A DNA stretch of 28,321 nucleotides from assembly GCA_036266995.1 (NCBI GenBank), contig DATAWX010000049.1:1-28321 (forward strand), read 5' to 3'. Of this stretch, positions 14,895 through 22,762 are shown in pieces; within the stretch, counting starts at the first letter, position 1, and every line of letters begins with the position of its first letter. The notes below the pieces were generated by a model. It saw nothing but the letters and a program-made list of their open reading frames with translations, did not search any database and was not told the DNA's origin. The position numbers were made by a program, and so were the translations under genes. The DNA comes from GCA-003244245 sp036266995. Its GTDB lineage: Bacteria; Actinomycetota; Actinomycetes; Mycobacteriales; Pseudonocardiaceae.

Positions 14895-15413
14895 TCAGGC
14901 CGGCGCGGTGCCCGGCCCCATCGCCAGCTTCGCCAGCATGTCCCGGGCCTGTTCGGCGTGCTGCGGCTGGCACAGCACGTCGTAACGTCCGGCTACCAGT
15001 TGACTCGCCGAGGCGAAGTCCCGGCGGCCACGGGTCGCGGCATACCCGGCGGCGGCGAACACCGTCCCGAACACTGCACCGGTGGCCACTCCCACCATGA
15101 TCGGGATCACCCCGGTCCCGGCCTGGGTCGCGAACAGGCTCAGCAGCACCCCGACGAACAGGCCGAACCAGGCACCCGACGCCGCCCCCTGCCCGATCAC
15201 CCGGCCCCAGGTCAACCGTCGCAGCACTCGCTCCACCAGCATCAGGTCCACTCCGACGATCGTGACCTCAGCGACCGGAAACTGGCTATCGGCAAGATAG
15301 TCCACGGCACGCTGCGCCTCAGCGTAAGTAGCGTAGGAGCCGATCGGCCAGCCGGTGGGAGGGGTGGGCAAGCCTGGCATCTGGCCCTGACCGCTGAACG
15401 GACTGGTCATCAT
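14895..15413 (-). CDS. General-stress-17M (YflT)-like membrane protein (Rv1234-like)
   Basis: A 172-aa protein. The N-terminal part (about 25-60: IGSYATYAEAQRAVDYLADS, then VAEVTIVGVDL) is the YflT/general stress protein 17M domain. Two glycine-rich transmembrane helices follow (about 78-98, GLFVGVLLSLFATQ; and 102-125, PIMVGVATGAVFGTVFAAAG), then a cytoplasmic tail with YDVLCQP. Role unknown; homologs are linked to stress response. Two adjacent ATGs (15413, 15410) follow a GGGAGGTGG ribosome site. It lies 55 nt downstream of the acyl-CoA dehydrogenase gene. Its position divergent from the CBS-DUF1003-mrp genes recalls Rv1234, with two genes and a leader inserted between. Confidence 0.82.
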   Translation of the reverse strand: MMTSPFSGQGQMPGLPTPPTGWPIGSYATYAEAQRAVDYLADSQFPVAEVTIVGVDLMLVERVLRRLTWGRVIGQGAASGAWFGLFVGVLLSLFATQAGTGVIPIMVGVATGAVFGTVFAAAGYAATRGRRDFASASQLVAGRYDVLCQPQHAEQARDMLAKLAMGPGTAPA

Positions 15414-15468
15414 GCATCACCACCTCCCGCTGGAGTGACCATGGCTCTCATTCACCATGATGACTCAT

Positions 15469-16665
15469 TCAACTTCGTGCAGCGTACTCTCGCAGCAGGC
15501 CCTTACTGATGATCGTCTTCTGGATCTCACTGGTGCCCTCGCCGATAAGCAGGAACGGCGCTTCGCGCATCAACCGCTCGATCTCGTACTCCTTGGAGTA
15601 GCCGTATCCACCGTGGATGCGGAAAGCATCCTCGGTGACCTCCTTGCAGTACTCACTGGCAAGCAGCTTCGCCATCCCGGTCTGGACGTCGTTGCGCTCA
15701 CCGGAGTCCTTCAGGCGGGCGGCGTTGACCATCATCAGGTGCGCGGCTTCGACCTTGGTGGCCATCTCAGCCAACTTGAACGCGATCGCCTGATGCTGCG
15801 CGATCGGCTTGCCGAAGGTCTTGCGCTGCTGGGCGTAGTCGACAGCGAGTTCGAAGGCGCGGATGGCGATGCCACAGGCCCGGGCGGCGACGTTGACCCG
15901 ACCGACCTCGACGCCGTCCATCATCTGGGCGAAACCCTTGCCGGGGGCTGCCCCCAGCACCTGGTCGGCGCCGATGCGGTAGCCGTCGAAGACCAGCTCG
16001 GTAGTCTCGACTCCCTTGTAGCCCATCTTGTCGATCTTGCCGGGAACGCTGAGCCCGGCGGCGACCTCACCGTAGCCGGCGGGCTTGTCCACCAGCAGTG
16101 TGGTGAGGTTGTTGTGCGCCTTCGCCGCCCCCTCCTCGGTCTTGACCAGGGTCGCCACCAGCGTCGATGTCGCGCCATTGGTCAGCCACATCTTCGCGCC
16201 GTCGACGACGTAGTGATCACCGTCGCGCCGGGCCCTGGTCTTGATCGCCGCGACGTCGGAACCCAGCTCCGGCTCCGACATGGAGAAGGCACCACGAATG
16301 CTGCCCTCGGCCATGGCCGGCAGGTAATGCTGTTTCTGCTCACCGGTGCCGTGGTGGCTGATCATGTGGGCCACGATGAAGTGGGTATTGATCACGCCGG
16401 AGACGCTCATCCAGCCCCGGGCGATCTGTTCCACGACCAGTGCGTAGGTCAGCAACGACTCCCCCAGACCGCCGTACTCCTCGGGGATGGTGAGCCCGAA
16501 CAGGCCCATCTCCTTCATCCCGTTGACGATCTGTTGGGGGTAGGTGTCGGTGCGCTCCAGCTCCTGGGCGACCGGGATGATCTCCTTGTCCACGAAGGTC
16601 TTGACCGTGTCCAGGATCTCCCGCTGGATCTCGGTGAGACCGGCGGTCTGAGCGAGCCGTGCCAT
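15469..16665 (-). CDS. Acyl-CoA dehydrogenase
   Basis: A 398-aa FAD enzyme of the acyl-CoA dehydrogenase family (flavin-dependent alpha,beta-dehydrogenation of a CoA thioester, electrons to ETF). The N-terminal helical domain has GLFGLTIPEEYGGLG. The middle beta domain has AFSMSEPELGSD and KMWLTNGATS. The C-terminal helical domain has RKTFGKPIAQHQAI, RIHGGYGYSKEY and GEGTSEIQK, where E376 is at the position of the catalytic base of medium-chain enzymes. Substrate chain length or branching cannot be told. A clear AAAGGAG precedes the ATG. It is divergent from the leader peptide/SBP56 unit and is transcribed toward the stress membrane protein gene. Confidence 0.93.
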   Translation of the reverse strand: MARLAQTAGLTEIQREILDTVKTFVDKEIIPVAQELERTDTYPQQIVNGMKEMGLFGLTIPEEYGGLGESLLTYALVVEQIARGWMSVSGVINTHFIVAHMISHHGTGEQKQHYLPAMAEGSIRGAFSMSEPELGSDVAAIKTRARRDGDHYVVDGAKMWLTNGATSTLVATLVKTEEGAAKAHNNLTTLLVDKPAGYGEVAAGLSVPGKIDKMGYKGVETTELVFDGYRIGADQVLGAAPGKGFAQMMDGVEVGRVNVAARACGIAIRAFELAVDYAQQRKTFGKPIAQHQAIAFKLAEMATKVEAAHLMMVNAARLKDSGERNDVQTGMAKLLASEYCKEVTEDAFRIHGGYGYSKEYEIERLMREAPFLLIGEGTSEIQKTIISKGLLREYAARS

Positions 16666-16775
16666 GAGGCTCCTTTCGTCGGGCGCCGGTGGCCCCGCAG
16701 TGAATCACTCGAAAGTCTGCGGAGGTCTGCTGAAAACAGTAATGTCTGTGGTGACTTCGTAGGGAGCCTGCCGCG

Positions 16776-16913
16776 ATGACCACCATCACGCCCAGCCGAT
16801 CCAGCGCGCACTGCCGTCGGCTCGACGGTCCGGTGTTGCGCAGTGCCTGGCTGACCGTGCGCCGGCACGTCGATCTCCTCCGGCTCGCCAGCGCGTTGTG
16901 TCGCGCTTACTGA
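16776..16913 (+). CDS. Putative cysteine-responsive leader peptide (45 aa)
   Basis: An ORF too short for standard calling. AGGGAG lies 9 nt before the ATG, and the C-terminal half reads LTVRRHVDLLRLASALCRAY. The RRHVDLLR..SALC pattern is the hallmark of actinobacterial 'putative leader peptides' found ahead of sulfur-metabolism genes, where stalling at the Cys codon near the end is thought to sense cysteinyl-tRNA. Here C42 is encoded by TGT, four codons from the stop; a second Cys (C13, TGC) is near the middle. The next gene, a methanethiol oxidase, starts 63 nt after the leader's stop. Identification rests on motif memory plus context; the peptide itself probably has no function other than regulation. 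Confidence 0.8.
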   Translation: MTTITPSRSSAHCRRLDGPVLRSAWLTVRRHVDLLRLASALCRAY

Positions 16914-16976
16914 GCTTCTGCTGCGTCGACGCACCCCTCGAACGGCCACATCTGACTTAAATCAAGGAGAACTTCC
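16914..16976 (+). promoter_or_regulatory. Attenuator/ribosome-site region between leader peptide and SBP56
   Basis: This spacer has TGCGTCGACGCA (16922-16933), a perfect 12-bp palindrome just after the leader stop, and AAGGAG (16964-16969) 7 nt before the SBP56 ATG. A hairpin here could change when a ribosome stalls at the leader's end. There is no U tract, so control may be by translation or Rho rather than intrinsic termination. Confidence 0.4.
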
Positions 16977-18392
16977 ATGGGCGCACCAGCGCATACATCG
17001 CCAGACCCGACGTTTTACCGCAGCCCCGCCGAAGCCGCTGCCGCACCGGCCGAGAAGCTCGCCTACGTCGTCGCGTTCGACCGCACGGCGCAGCGCCCCG
17101 ACGCGCTGACCGTGGTCGACGTCGATCCCGACTCGACCCGATACGGGCAGGTGGTGGGCTGGGAGGACCTTCCCACACTGGGCGATGAACTGCATCACTT
17201 CGGCTGGAATGCCTGCAGCAGCGCGCTGGCCCACGCGGGCCACGACATGAACGGTCTACAACGCCGTTACCTGCTGCTGCCCGGATTGCGCAGCTCGAAC
17301 GTGCACGTCTATGACACCCAGCCCGACCCCACCAATCCCACCTTGGTCAAGACGATCGACGCCAAGGAACTGGGCGACAAAGCCGGCTACTCCCGGCCAC
17401 ATACCTTGCATTGTGGACCCAAGGGGATCTTCCTGTCCTGCCTCGGTGGCGCCGACGGCGCCGATGGGCCGGGCGGGATCGCACTGCTCGACCACGCCAC
17501 ATTCGACGTGCTGGGCCGCTGGGAGAACGACCGCGGCCCGCAGCACCTGGCGTATGACGCCTGGTGGCACCTGAAGCAGAACACCCTGGTCACCAGCGAG
17601 TGGGGCACCCCGTCAATGATCGAGGACGGGGTCAACCCAGAGCTGCTGCTGAGTAACAAGTACGGGCACGCACTGCACTTCTGGGACCTGGCCGCCGGCA
17701 ACCACGTCCAGCGGGTCGACCTGGGCGAACACCACCAGATGGTGCTCGAGCTGCGCCCGGCGCACGATCCCGAGGCCAGCTGGGGATTCGTCGGTGTCGT
17801 CGTGTCCACCCAGGATCTGTCCGCCTCCGTGTGGCGCTGGCACCGCGACGGGGGCAGCTGGACCGCGGACAAGGTGATCACCATTGCCGCCGAACCCGCC
17901 GACCCTGACCTGCTGCCGCCGGCCCTGAAACCCTTCGGTGCGGTCCCGCCCCTGGTCACCGATATCAACCTGTCGGTGGACGACCAGCAGCTGTACGTCT
18001 CGTGCTTCGGCACCGGTGAGCTCAAGCAGTACGACGTCTCCGACCCCGCAAACCCGCGCGAGACCGGCTCGGTGCGCTTGGGTGGCATTGTCAGCCGGGC
18101 GGCCCACGCGGCCGCGCCCGACCAGCCGTTGGCCGGCGGCCCGCAGATGGTCGAGGTCAGCCGGGACGGTCGGCGGGTGTATCTCACCAACTCGCTCTAC
18201 GGCGCGTGGGACGACCAGTTCTACCCCGATGGCGTCGGCGCGTGGCTGGCGAAGATCGACGCCGACCCCAACGGAGGTCTACGCATCGACGAGGGTTTCT
18301 TCCTGCATGGGGAGGCCTTCCGGGGTCTCCGGGTGCACCAGGTGCGGCTACAAGGCGGTGACGCCTCTTCAGATTCCTACTGCTACCGCTGA
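16977..18392 (+). CDS. SBP56 family methanethiol oxidase / selenium-binding protein
   Basis: A 471-aa beta-propeller of the SELENBP1/SBP56 family. Bacterial members such as MtoX oxidise methanethiol to formaldehyde, H2S and H2O2 using copper. Signature segments are HHFGWNACSSALAH (C80 matches the conserved Cys region), RPHTLHCGP, GPQHLAYDAWWHLKQN, SEWGTPSMIEDGVNP, YGHALHFWDL, FGTGELKQYDVSDP, then GPQMVEVSRDGRRVYLTNSL and WDDQFYP. The many conserved His residues fit metal binding. There is no obvious signal peptide, so a cytoplasmic location is likely. ATG 16977 has a good AAGGAG. The upstream leader peptide ties its expression to cysteine supply, which suits an enzyme that releases sulfide. 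Confidence 0.93.
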   Translation: MGAPAHTSPDPTFYRSPAEAAAAPAEKLAYVVAFDRTAQRPDALTVVDVDPDSTRYGQVVGWEDLPTLGDELHHFGWNACSSALAHAGHDMNGLQRRYLLLPGLRSSNVHVYDTQPDPTNPTLVKTIDAKELGDKAGYSRPHTLHCGPKGIFLSCLGGADGADGPGGIALLDHATFDVLGRWENDRGPQHLAYDAWWHLKQNTLVTSEWGTPSMIEDGVNPELLLSNKYGHALHFWDLAAGNHVQRVDLGEHHQMVLELRPAHDPEASWGFVGVVVSTQDLSASVWRWHRDGGSWTADKVITIAAEPADPDLLPPALKPFGAVPPLVTDINLSVDDQQLYVSCFGTGELKQYDVSDPANPRETGSVRLGGIVSRAAHAAAPDQPLAGGPQMVEVSRDGRRVYLTNSLYGAWDDQFYPDGVGAWLAKIDADPNGGLRIDEGFFLHGEAFRGLRVHQVRLQGGDASSDSYCYR

Positions 18393-18447
18393 CCCCGCAT
18401 GGTGTTGCCGCGCTGGATCACCCGAATTGGGCGGACGCTAGCCTCGT

Positions 18448-19737
18448 GTGGTGGCCACTGCGACCAGGGTTTATGCCGCCCGGGTCGCCGGGCTGCCGGT
18501 GTTCGGCCCTGACGGCGAGCAGATCGGCAAGGTCCGCGACCTGGTTACCGCGTTGCGCATCGGACCGCGGCCACCGCGGGTACTCGGGTTGGTGATCGAG
18601 CTGGCAATCCGGCAACGGATCTTCGTGCCGATGCTGCGGGTCACCTCCATCGAACCCGGCGCGGTGGTGCTGGCCACCGGCACGGTCAGCCTCCGCAAAT
18701 TCACCCTGCGCCCCAACGAGACGCTGGTGATCGGGGAGATTCTGGATACCCGGGTGCACGTGGCCGCCACCGGAGCGGTCGCGGTGGTGGTGGACGCCGG
18801 GATGGAGCAGGCCCGCACCCGGGACTGGGTGATCACGAAGCTCGCGGTTCGGGAACGCACCGGCCGGCTCAGCCGGCGCGGGCCGGTTGAGGTATTCGGC
18901 TGGGACGAGATCGAGGGGCTGACGCTGGCCGAGGTGTCCTCCCGTGGGCAAGGCGCCGAGCAGTTGTTGTCGTTCTTCGAGGGGATGCGAGCGGTAGAGG
19001 TCGCCAACACGCTGCGCGAGCTGCCCGCAAAACGCCGCTACGAGGTGGTCGACGCGCTGGACGACGAGCGGCTCGCGGACATACTTCAAGAGCTGTCCGA
19101 AGACGAGCAGGCCCAAGTGCTCGGTCGGCTGGGCGACGAGCGCGCCGCCGACGTGCTCGAAGCGATGAACCCCGACGACGCCGCCGACCTGCTCGGCGAA
19201 CTCGCCCAGACCGAGCGGGAGCGATTGCTGCGGCTGATGGCGCCTGAGGAGTCCGCCCCGGTGCGCCGGCTGTTGACCTATTCCTCGGACACCGCCGGGG
19301 GCCTGATGACCCCGGAGCCGGTGGTGCTCACCCCCGATGCCACCGTCGCCGAGGCGCTGGCCCGAGCCCGTAACCCGGAGCTGACTCCCGCACTGGCCAG
19401 CATGGTGTTCGTCTGCCGTCCCCCTACGGCTACCCCGACCGGGCGCTACCTGGGCTGCGCTCACCTGCAGCGGTTGCTGCGCGAACCCCCGTCGGACCTG
19501 GTGGCCGGTATGCTCGATGTCGAATTGGCCCGCCTCGGTCCTGAGGCGACGCTGGCCGAGGTCACTCGCTACTTCGCGGCGTACGACCTGGTCTGCGCCC
19601 CCGTGGTGGACTCCGATAGCCATCTGCTCGGGGCGGTCAGCGTGGATGATCTGCTGGACGCCGCGCTGCCCGACGACTGGCGGCAGCAGGAGGCGTGGCC
19701 CACCCGCGACTGGTCGGATGAGGTGACCCATGGCTGA
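18448..19737 (+). CDS. MgtE N-domain/CBS-domain protein without transporter domain (Rv1232c-like)
   Basis: A 429-aa soluble protein. Residues about 8-70 and 90-165 look like PRC-barrel-type beta domains (GEQIGKVRDLV, and DWVITKLAVRER). Residues about 170-285 are the MgtE intracellular N domain with its repeated Asp/Leu helices (LQELSEDEQAQVLGRLGDER, EAMNPDDAADLLGELA). The last part holds a CBS pair (GGLMTPEPVVLTPDATVAEA, then VVDSDSHLLGAVSVDDLLDA). The five-helix magnesium channel of true MgtE is missing, so it probably senses Mg2+ or nucleotides and acts on a partner. The partner is likely the DUF1003 protein, whose gene overlaps its end by 8 nt. The start may be GTG 18448 or 18451; TAGCCT (18439-18444) upstream suggests a leaderless start at 18451. 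Confidence 0.87.
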   Translation: MVATATRVYAARVAGLPVFGPDGEQIGKVRDLVTALRIGPRPPRVLGLVIELAIRQRIFVPMLRVTSIEPGAVVLATGTVSLRKFTLRPNETLVIGEILDTRVHVAATGAVAVVVDAGMEQARTRDWVITKLAVRERTGRLSRRGPVEVFGWDEIEGLTLAEVSSRGQGAEQLLSFFEGMRAVEVANTLRELPAKRRYEVVDALDDERLADILQELSEDEQAQVLGRLGDERAADVLEAMNPDDAADLLGELAQTERERLLRLMAPEESAPVRRLLTYSSDTAGGLMTPEPVVLTPDATVAEALARARNPELTPALASMVFVCRPPTATPTGRYLGCAHLQRLLREPPSDLVAGMLDVELARLGPEATLAEVTRYFAAYDLVCAPVVDSDSHLLGAVSVDDLLDAALPDDWRQQEAWPTRDWSDEVTHG

Positions 19738-20281
19738 GTCGCGTTGGCAATACGGGGCCGCCCGGCTGGATCTGCCGCGTGGGCCACGACGACTCGCCCC
19801 CAGAATGGACCCCGACGCCTTCGCCCGCTTCTCCGAGCGGATCGCCCGCTTTCTGGGCACCGGCCGGTTCCTCGCCGCGCAGACTGTCATCGTTCTCGTC
19901 TGGATCGCGCTCAACCTGGTGGCCGTGTCCCTGCGCTGGGATCCCTACCCGTTCATCCTGCTCAATCTGGCATTCTCCACGCAGGCGGCCTACGCTGCGC
20001 CGCTGATCCTGCTGGCGCAGAACCGTCAGGACGACCGCGACCGGGTCACCCTGGAGGAAGACCGCGCCCGTGCCCAGCGCACCAAGGCCGATACCGAGTA
20101 CCTGGCCAGGGAGCTGGCGTCGCTACGGTTGGCGGTCGGCGAGGTGGTCACCCGAGACTTCCTCAGATCCGAGCTCGCTCGGCTGACCGAGCTCAGAGAA
20201 CCGAGTCCACCGGATTCGGCAGTGTCGGATCGGTCTCGTTCGGACCGGTCTGGTGGGTATCGGCGAGGTAAGCGGGTCTGA
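19730..20281 (+). CDS. DUF1003 membrane protein (Rv1233c-like)
   Basis: A 183-aa protein of the DUF1003 family: an N-terminal basic segment, two transmembrane helices (about 50-70, AAQTVIVLVWIALNLVAVSL; and 76-97, FILLNLAFSTQAAYAAPLIL), then the family signature AQNRQDDRDR and an acidic/basic coiled-coil (about 100-160). The tail is Ser/Arg-rich. Overlap of its ATG with the last codons of the CBS gene indicates translational coupling, and the pair is conserved in order with Rv1232c-Rv1233c as I recall. A small membrane partner for the Mg-sensor-like CBS protein is a reasonable inference; no biochemical function is established to my knowledge. Confidence 0.88.
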   Translation: MAESRWQYGAARLDLPRGPRRLAPRMDPDAFARFSERIARFLGTGRFLAAQTVIVLVWIALNLVAVSLRWDPYPFILLNLAFSTQAAYAAPLILLAQNRQDDRDRVTLEEDRARAQRTKADTEYLARELASLRLAVGEVVTRDFLRSELARLTELREPSPPDSAVSDRSRSDRSGGYRRGKRV

Positions 20282-20353
20282 TGAAGACAGCCGGTGATAG
20301 CCCGTTGGATTAGCGCCTAGCATGGGAAGACACCACACTCAACCGGAAGGTCG

Positions 20354-21508
20354 GTGCCACCCGTGGCCTCCACCCAGAGCGTCCCGTCGATCGACGCGGT
20401 CAAAGCCGCGCTGAACGGGGTGCACGACCCGGAGATCAACCGGCCGATCACCGAGCTGGGCATGGTCAAAGACGTGACTGTGACCGCCGACGGAACGGCG
20501 AATGTGGCGGTGTGGCTCACCGTCGCCGGCTGCCCCATGCGCGACACCATCACCTCCCGGATCACCACGGCGGTGTCCGCCGTGGCGGGTGTGCGCGACG
20601 TGCGGGTCGAGCTCGACGTGATGAGTGACACCCAGCGCACGGCGTTGCGTCGGCAGCTGCGGGGCACCGCCGAGGAGCCCCGGATCCCGTTCGCCGAGCC
20701 CGGGTCGCTGACCCGGGTGTACTGCGTCGCCTCCGGTAAGGGCGGCGTCGGCAAGTCGTCGATCACAGTGAACCTGGCGGCCGCGATGGCTGCTCGCGGT
20801 CTGTCGGTCGGGGTGGTCGACGCCGACATCTACGGCCACTCCGTACCGGGCATGCTCGGCACGACCGCCCGCCCCACCCAGGTAGAAAAAATGATCATGC
20901 CGCCGGCGGCGCACGGCGTGAAGGTCATCTCGATTGGCATGTTCACCAAGGACAACACCCCGGTGGTGTGGCGGGGGCCGATGCTGCACCGCGCGCTGCA
21001 GCAGTTCCTCGCCGACGTGTTCTGGGGCGATCTTGATGTGCTGCTGCTCGACCTGCCGCCGGGCACCGGCGACATCGCCATCTCGGTAGCGCAGTTGATG
21101 CCCAACGCCGAGATCCTCGTGGTCACCACCCCGCAACGGGCCGCGGCGGAGGTGGCGCAGCGGGCCGGGGCGATCGCTCTGCAGACCCGTCAGCGGCTGG
21201 TCGGTGTGGTGGAGAACATGTCGTGGCTGGAGATGCCGGACGGCTCGCGCAGCTACCTGTTCGGTTCCGGTGGCGGGCAGGTGGTCGCCGATTCGTTGAC
21301 CCGCTCGCTGGGCAGTGAGGTCCCGCTGCTGGGCCAGGTTCCACTGGACGCCCGGCTGCGCGAGACCGGCGATGCCGGCACTCCGCTGGTACTGGCCGAT
21401 CCGACCTCGCCCGCCGCACTGGTGCTACGCGGGATAGCTGATCGGCTCGCGACGCGCTCGCGAGGCTTGGCCGGACGGCTGCTCTCGGTGAGTCCCAGCG
21501 CTTCCTAG
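20354..21508 (+). CDS. mrp: Mrp/ApbC-type Fe-S cluster carrier ATPase
   Basis: A 384-aa P-loop ATPase. An N-terminal MIP18/DUF59 domain (about 8-85, with HDPEINRPITELGM and VAGCPMRD) precedes the ATPase domain with deviant Walker A GKGGVGKSS (about 131-139), VVDADIYGHS (switch I/A'), LDLPPGTGD (Walker B) and VVENMSW. It transfers Fe-S clusters to apoproteins in family studies. The C-terminal CxxC pair seen in many ApbC proteins is absent (the region reads LEMPDGSRSYLFGSGGG), as is usual in actinobacteria. GTG 20354 and GTG 20363 are both possible; GGAAGG lies at 20345-20350. The 72-nt gap from DUF1003 includes TAGCAT (20318-20323) as a candidate -10. It is convergent with tatB. Confidence 0.93.
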   Translation: MPPVASTQSVPSIDAVKAALNGVHDPEINRPITELGMVKDVTVTADGTANVAVWLTVAGCPMRDTITSRITTAVSAVAGVRDVRVELDVMSDTQRTALRRQLRGTAEEPRIPFAEPGSLTRVYCVASGKGGVGKSSITVNLAAAMAARGLSVGVVDADIYGHSVPGMLGTTARPTQVEKMIMPPAAHGVKVISIGMFTKDNTPVVWRGPMLHRALQQFLADVFWGDLDVLLLDLPPGTGDIAISVAQLMPNAEILVVTTPQRAAAEVAQRAGAIALQTRQRLVGVVENMSWLEMPDGSRSYLFGSGGGQVVADSLTRSLGSEVPLLGQVPLDARLRETGDAGTPLVLADPTSPAALVLRGIADRLATRSRGLAGRLLSVSPSAS

Positions 21509-21527
21509 CCGGACGTTGTCGGCCCGG

Positions 21528-21956
21528 TCAGGTCGCGTCGGGGTCGAAGGGGGCGCGCTCGCCCGGCTGCAGTGGCCGGTAAACCGGGGTGCCCCTACCC
21601 GGGGGAGCGGCGTAGCCGTTCGATTTGATCCCGTTGCTTTTCAGAGGCTCAGGCGCGCCGCCGAACGAATCGTCGCCGATGTCGTCGAACAGGTGGCGGG
21701 TGATCGCGCTCGTCGGATTGAAACCACGCGGGTTGAAACCACGCAGCCCACGAAGATCCTCCAGAGGAGCCCGGAGTTCATCGAATTCCGGGCCCAGTTC
21801 GGAGCGCAGCTGCTCGCGGGCGCCTTGGGCGTACTCCCGGACCTGGCGCACGGTACGGCCCAGCCAGGCGGCCGCCGACGGCAGACGCTCCGGTCCCAGG
21901 ATCAACAACCCGGCGACAATGAGGATCAGGAACTCTCCCCAGCCGATGTTGAACAT
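21528..21956 (-). CDS. tatB: Sec-independent translocase subunit TatB
   Basis: A 142-aa protein with one N-terminal transmembrane helix (FNIGWGEFLILIVAGLLILG), the conserved GPERLP hinge, an amphipathic helix (WLGRTVRQVREYAQGAREQL) and a disordered tail. This is the layout of TatB, which with TatC binds twin-arginine signal peptides. ATG 21956 is preferred over GTG 21962 because a perfect GGAGGTGA lies 6 nt before it. The tail contains a short internal repeat (RGFNPRGFNP). In mycobacteria tatB follows sigE-rseA-htrA; here those genes are absent and an O-methyltransferase gene lies 37 nt upstream instead. It is convergent with mrp, which is the usual arrangement. Confidence 0.92.
   Translation of the reverse strand: MFNIGWGEFLILIVAGLLILGPERLPSAAAWLGRTVRQVREYAQGAREQLRSELGPEFDELRAPLEDLRGLRGFNPRGFNPTSAITRHLFDDIGDDSFGGAPEPLKSNGIKSNGYAAPPGRGTPVYRPLQPGERAPFDPDAT
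21718..21747 (-). repeat. 15-bp tandem repeat in the tatB tail
   Basis: Two adjacent 15-bp units, sharing TTGAAACCACGC on the plus strand, encode the repeated pentapeptide RGFNP in the disordered tail of TatB. The unit keeps frame, so copy-number change would be tolerated. Confidence 0.7.
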
Positions 21957-21993
21957 CTGCACTCACCTCCCGCCCCTGCTCAGCGACCCCAGC

Positions 21994-22674
21994 CTAGCCG
22001 CCGACGACCGCGATGGCGAAACCGTCGTAACCCTTGGCGCCCACCGTTTGGATGGCCGTCGCAGTGACCGAGGGATCCGCGGCCATCACCTCGTTGAGCC
22101 GCCGCACACCCTGCACATCGGCGTCCTCGCTGTGCGCGTCGAGCACCTTCCCGCCCCGCACCACGTTGTCCACGATGATCACGCCACCGGGCCGGGTCAG
22201 GCGGACCGACCAGGCGAAGTAGTCGGCGTTGTGCGGTTTGTCCGCGTCGATGAACACCAGGTCGAACAACTCGGAGTCGGCACCACCGAGGTCGTCGGCC
22301 AGCTGCGGCAACGTGTCCAGCGCCTTGCCGACCCGCAGCTCCACCAGGTCGGCGAGGCCGGCCCGGGCGATATTGGCTCGCGCCACCTCGGCGTGGCGCT
22401 GCTGGTACTCAAGGGTGATCAGGCGGCCGCCCGGCGGCAACGCTCTGGCCAGCCAGATCGTGCTGTACCCGCCGAGCGTGCCGATCTCGAGGATTTTCCC
22501 GGCTTGTATCATCCTGGCGAGCAGGTTGAGTAATTTGCCCTGGGCGGGTGAGACGGCGATGGCTGGCAGTCCCGCTGCCGCACTGGCCTCGAGCGCGGCA
22601 TCCAACGCCTTGTCGGGCTCAAGGAGTGCACCGGTGATGTAGTCGTCGACCGCCGTCCACTGCTGCTGGCTCAT
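21994..22674 (-). CDS. Class I SAM-dependent O-methyltransferase (Rv1220c-like)
   Basis: A 226-aa methyltransferase of the catechol/caffeoyl-CoA O-methyltransferase family. SAM-binding motif I is ILEIGTLGGYSTIWLA, the acidic strand is LITLEYQQRHAEVARANI, and the metal/catalytic segments are FDLVFIDADKPHNADYF and GGVIIVDNVVRGGKV. D in FIDADK and D-N in VDNV are the expected divalent-metal ligands. The methyl acceptor is unknown. ATG 22674 is chosen because the product starts in the family-typical way (MSQQQWTAVDDYITG) with GAGGA upstream; the longer frame to 22905 overlaps the next gene. In mycobacteria this gene is divergent from sigE; here it lies directly upstream of tatB on the same strand. 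Confidence 0.9.
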   Translation of the reverse strand: MSQQQWTAVDDYITGALLEPDKALDAALEASAAAGLPAIAVSPAQGKLLNLLARMIQAGKILEIGTLGGYSTIWLARALPPGGRLITLEYQQRHAEVARANIARAGLADLVELRVGKALDTLPQLADDLGGADSELFDLVFIDADKPHNADYFAWSVRLTRPGGVIIVDNVVRGGKVLDAHSEDADVQGVRRLNEVMAADPSVTATAIQTVGAKGYDGFAIAVVGG

Positions 22675-22762
22675 CGGGTCCTCACTGCCGTCGGGGTTAC
22701 CACCAACCATGCTGCCCGATCTGCGCCGGCACCGTGGCAGGATCTCGCGGGTCGATGCCCGC

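Noticed and set aside
15457..16779. 440-aa open frame antisense to the acyl-CoA dehydrogenase gene
   Set aside because: The sense strand has the full dehydrogenase signature set; the antisense frame shows no domain.
18418..19914. 498-aa open frame antisense to the CBS-domain gene
   Set aside because: Composition is typical of a shadow frame (Gln/Arg/His/Gly-rich), and the sense strand encodes clear MgtE-N and CBS domains.
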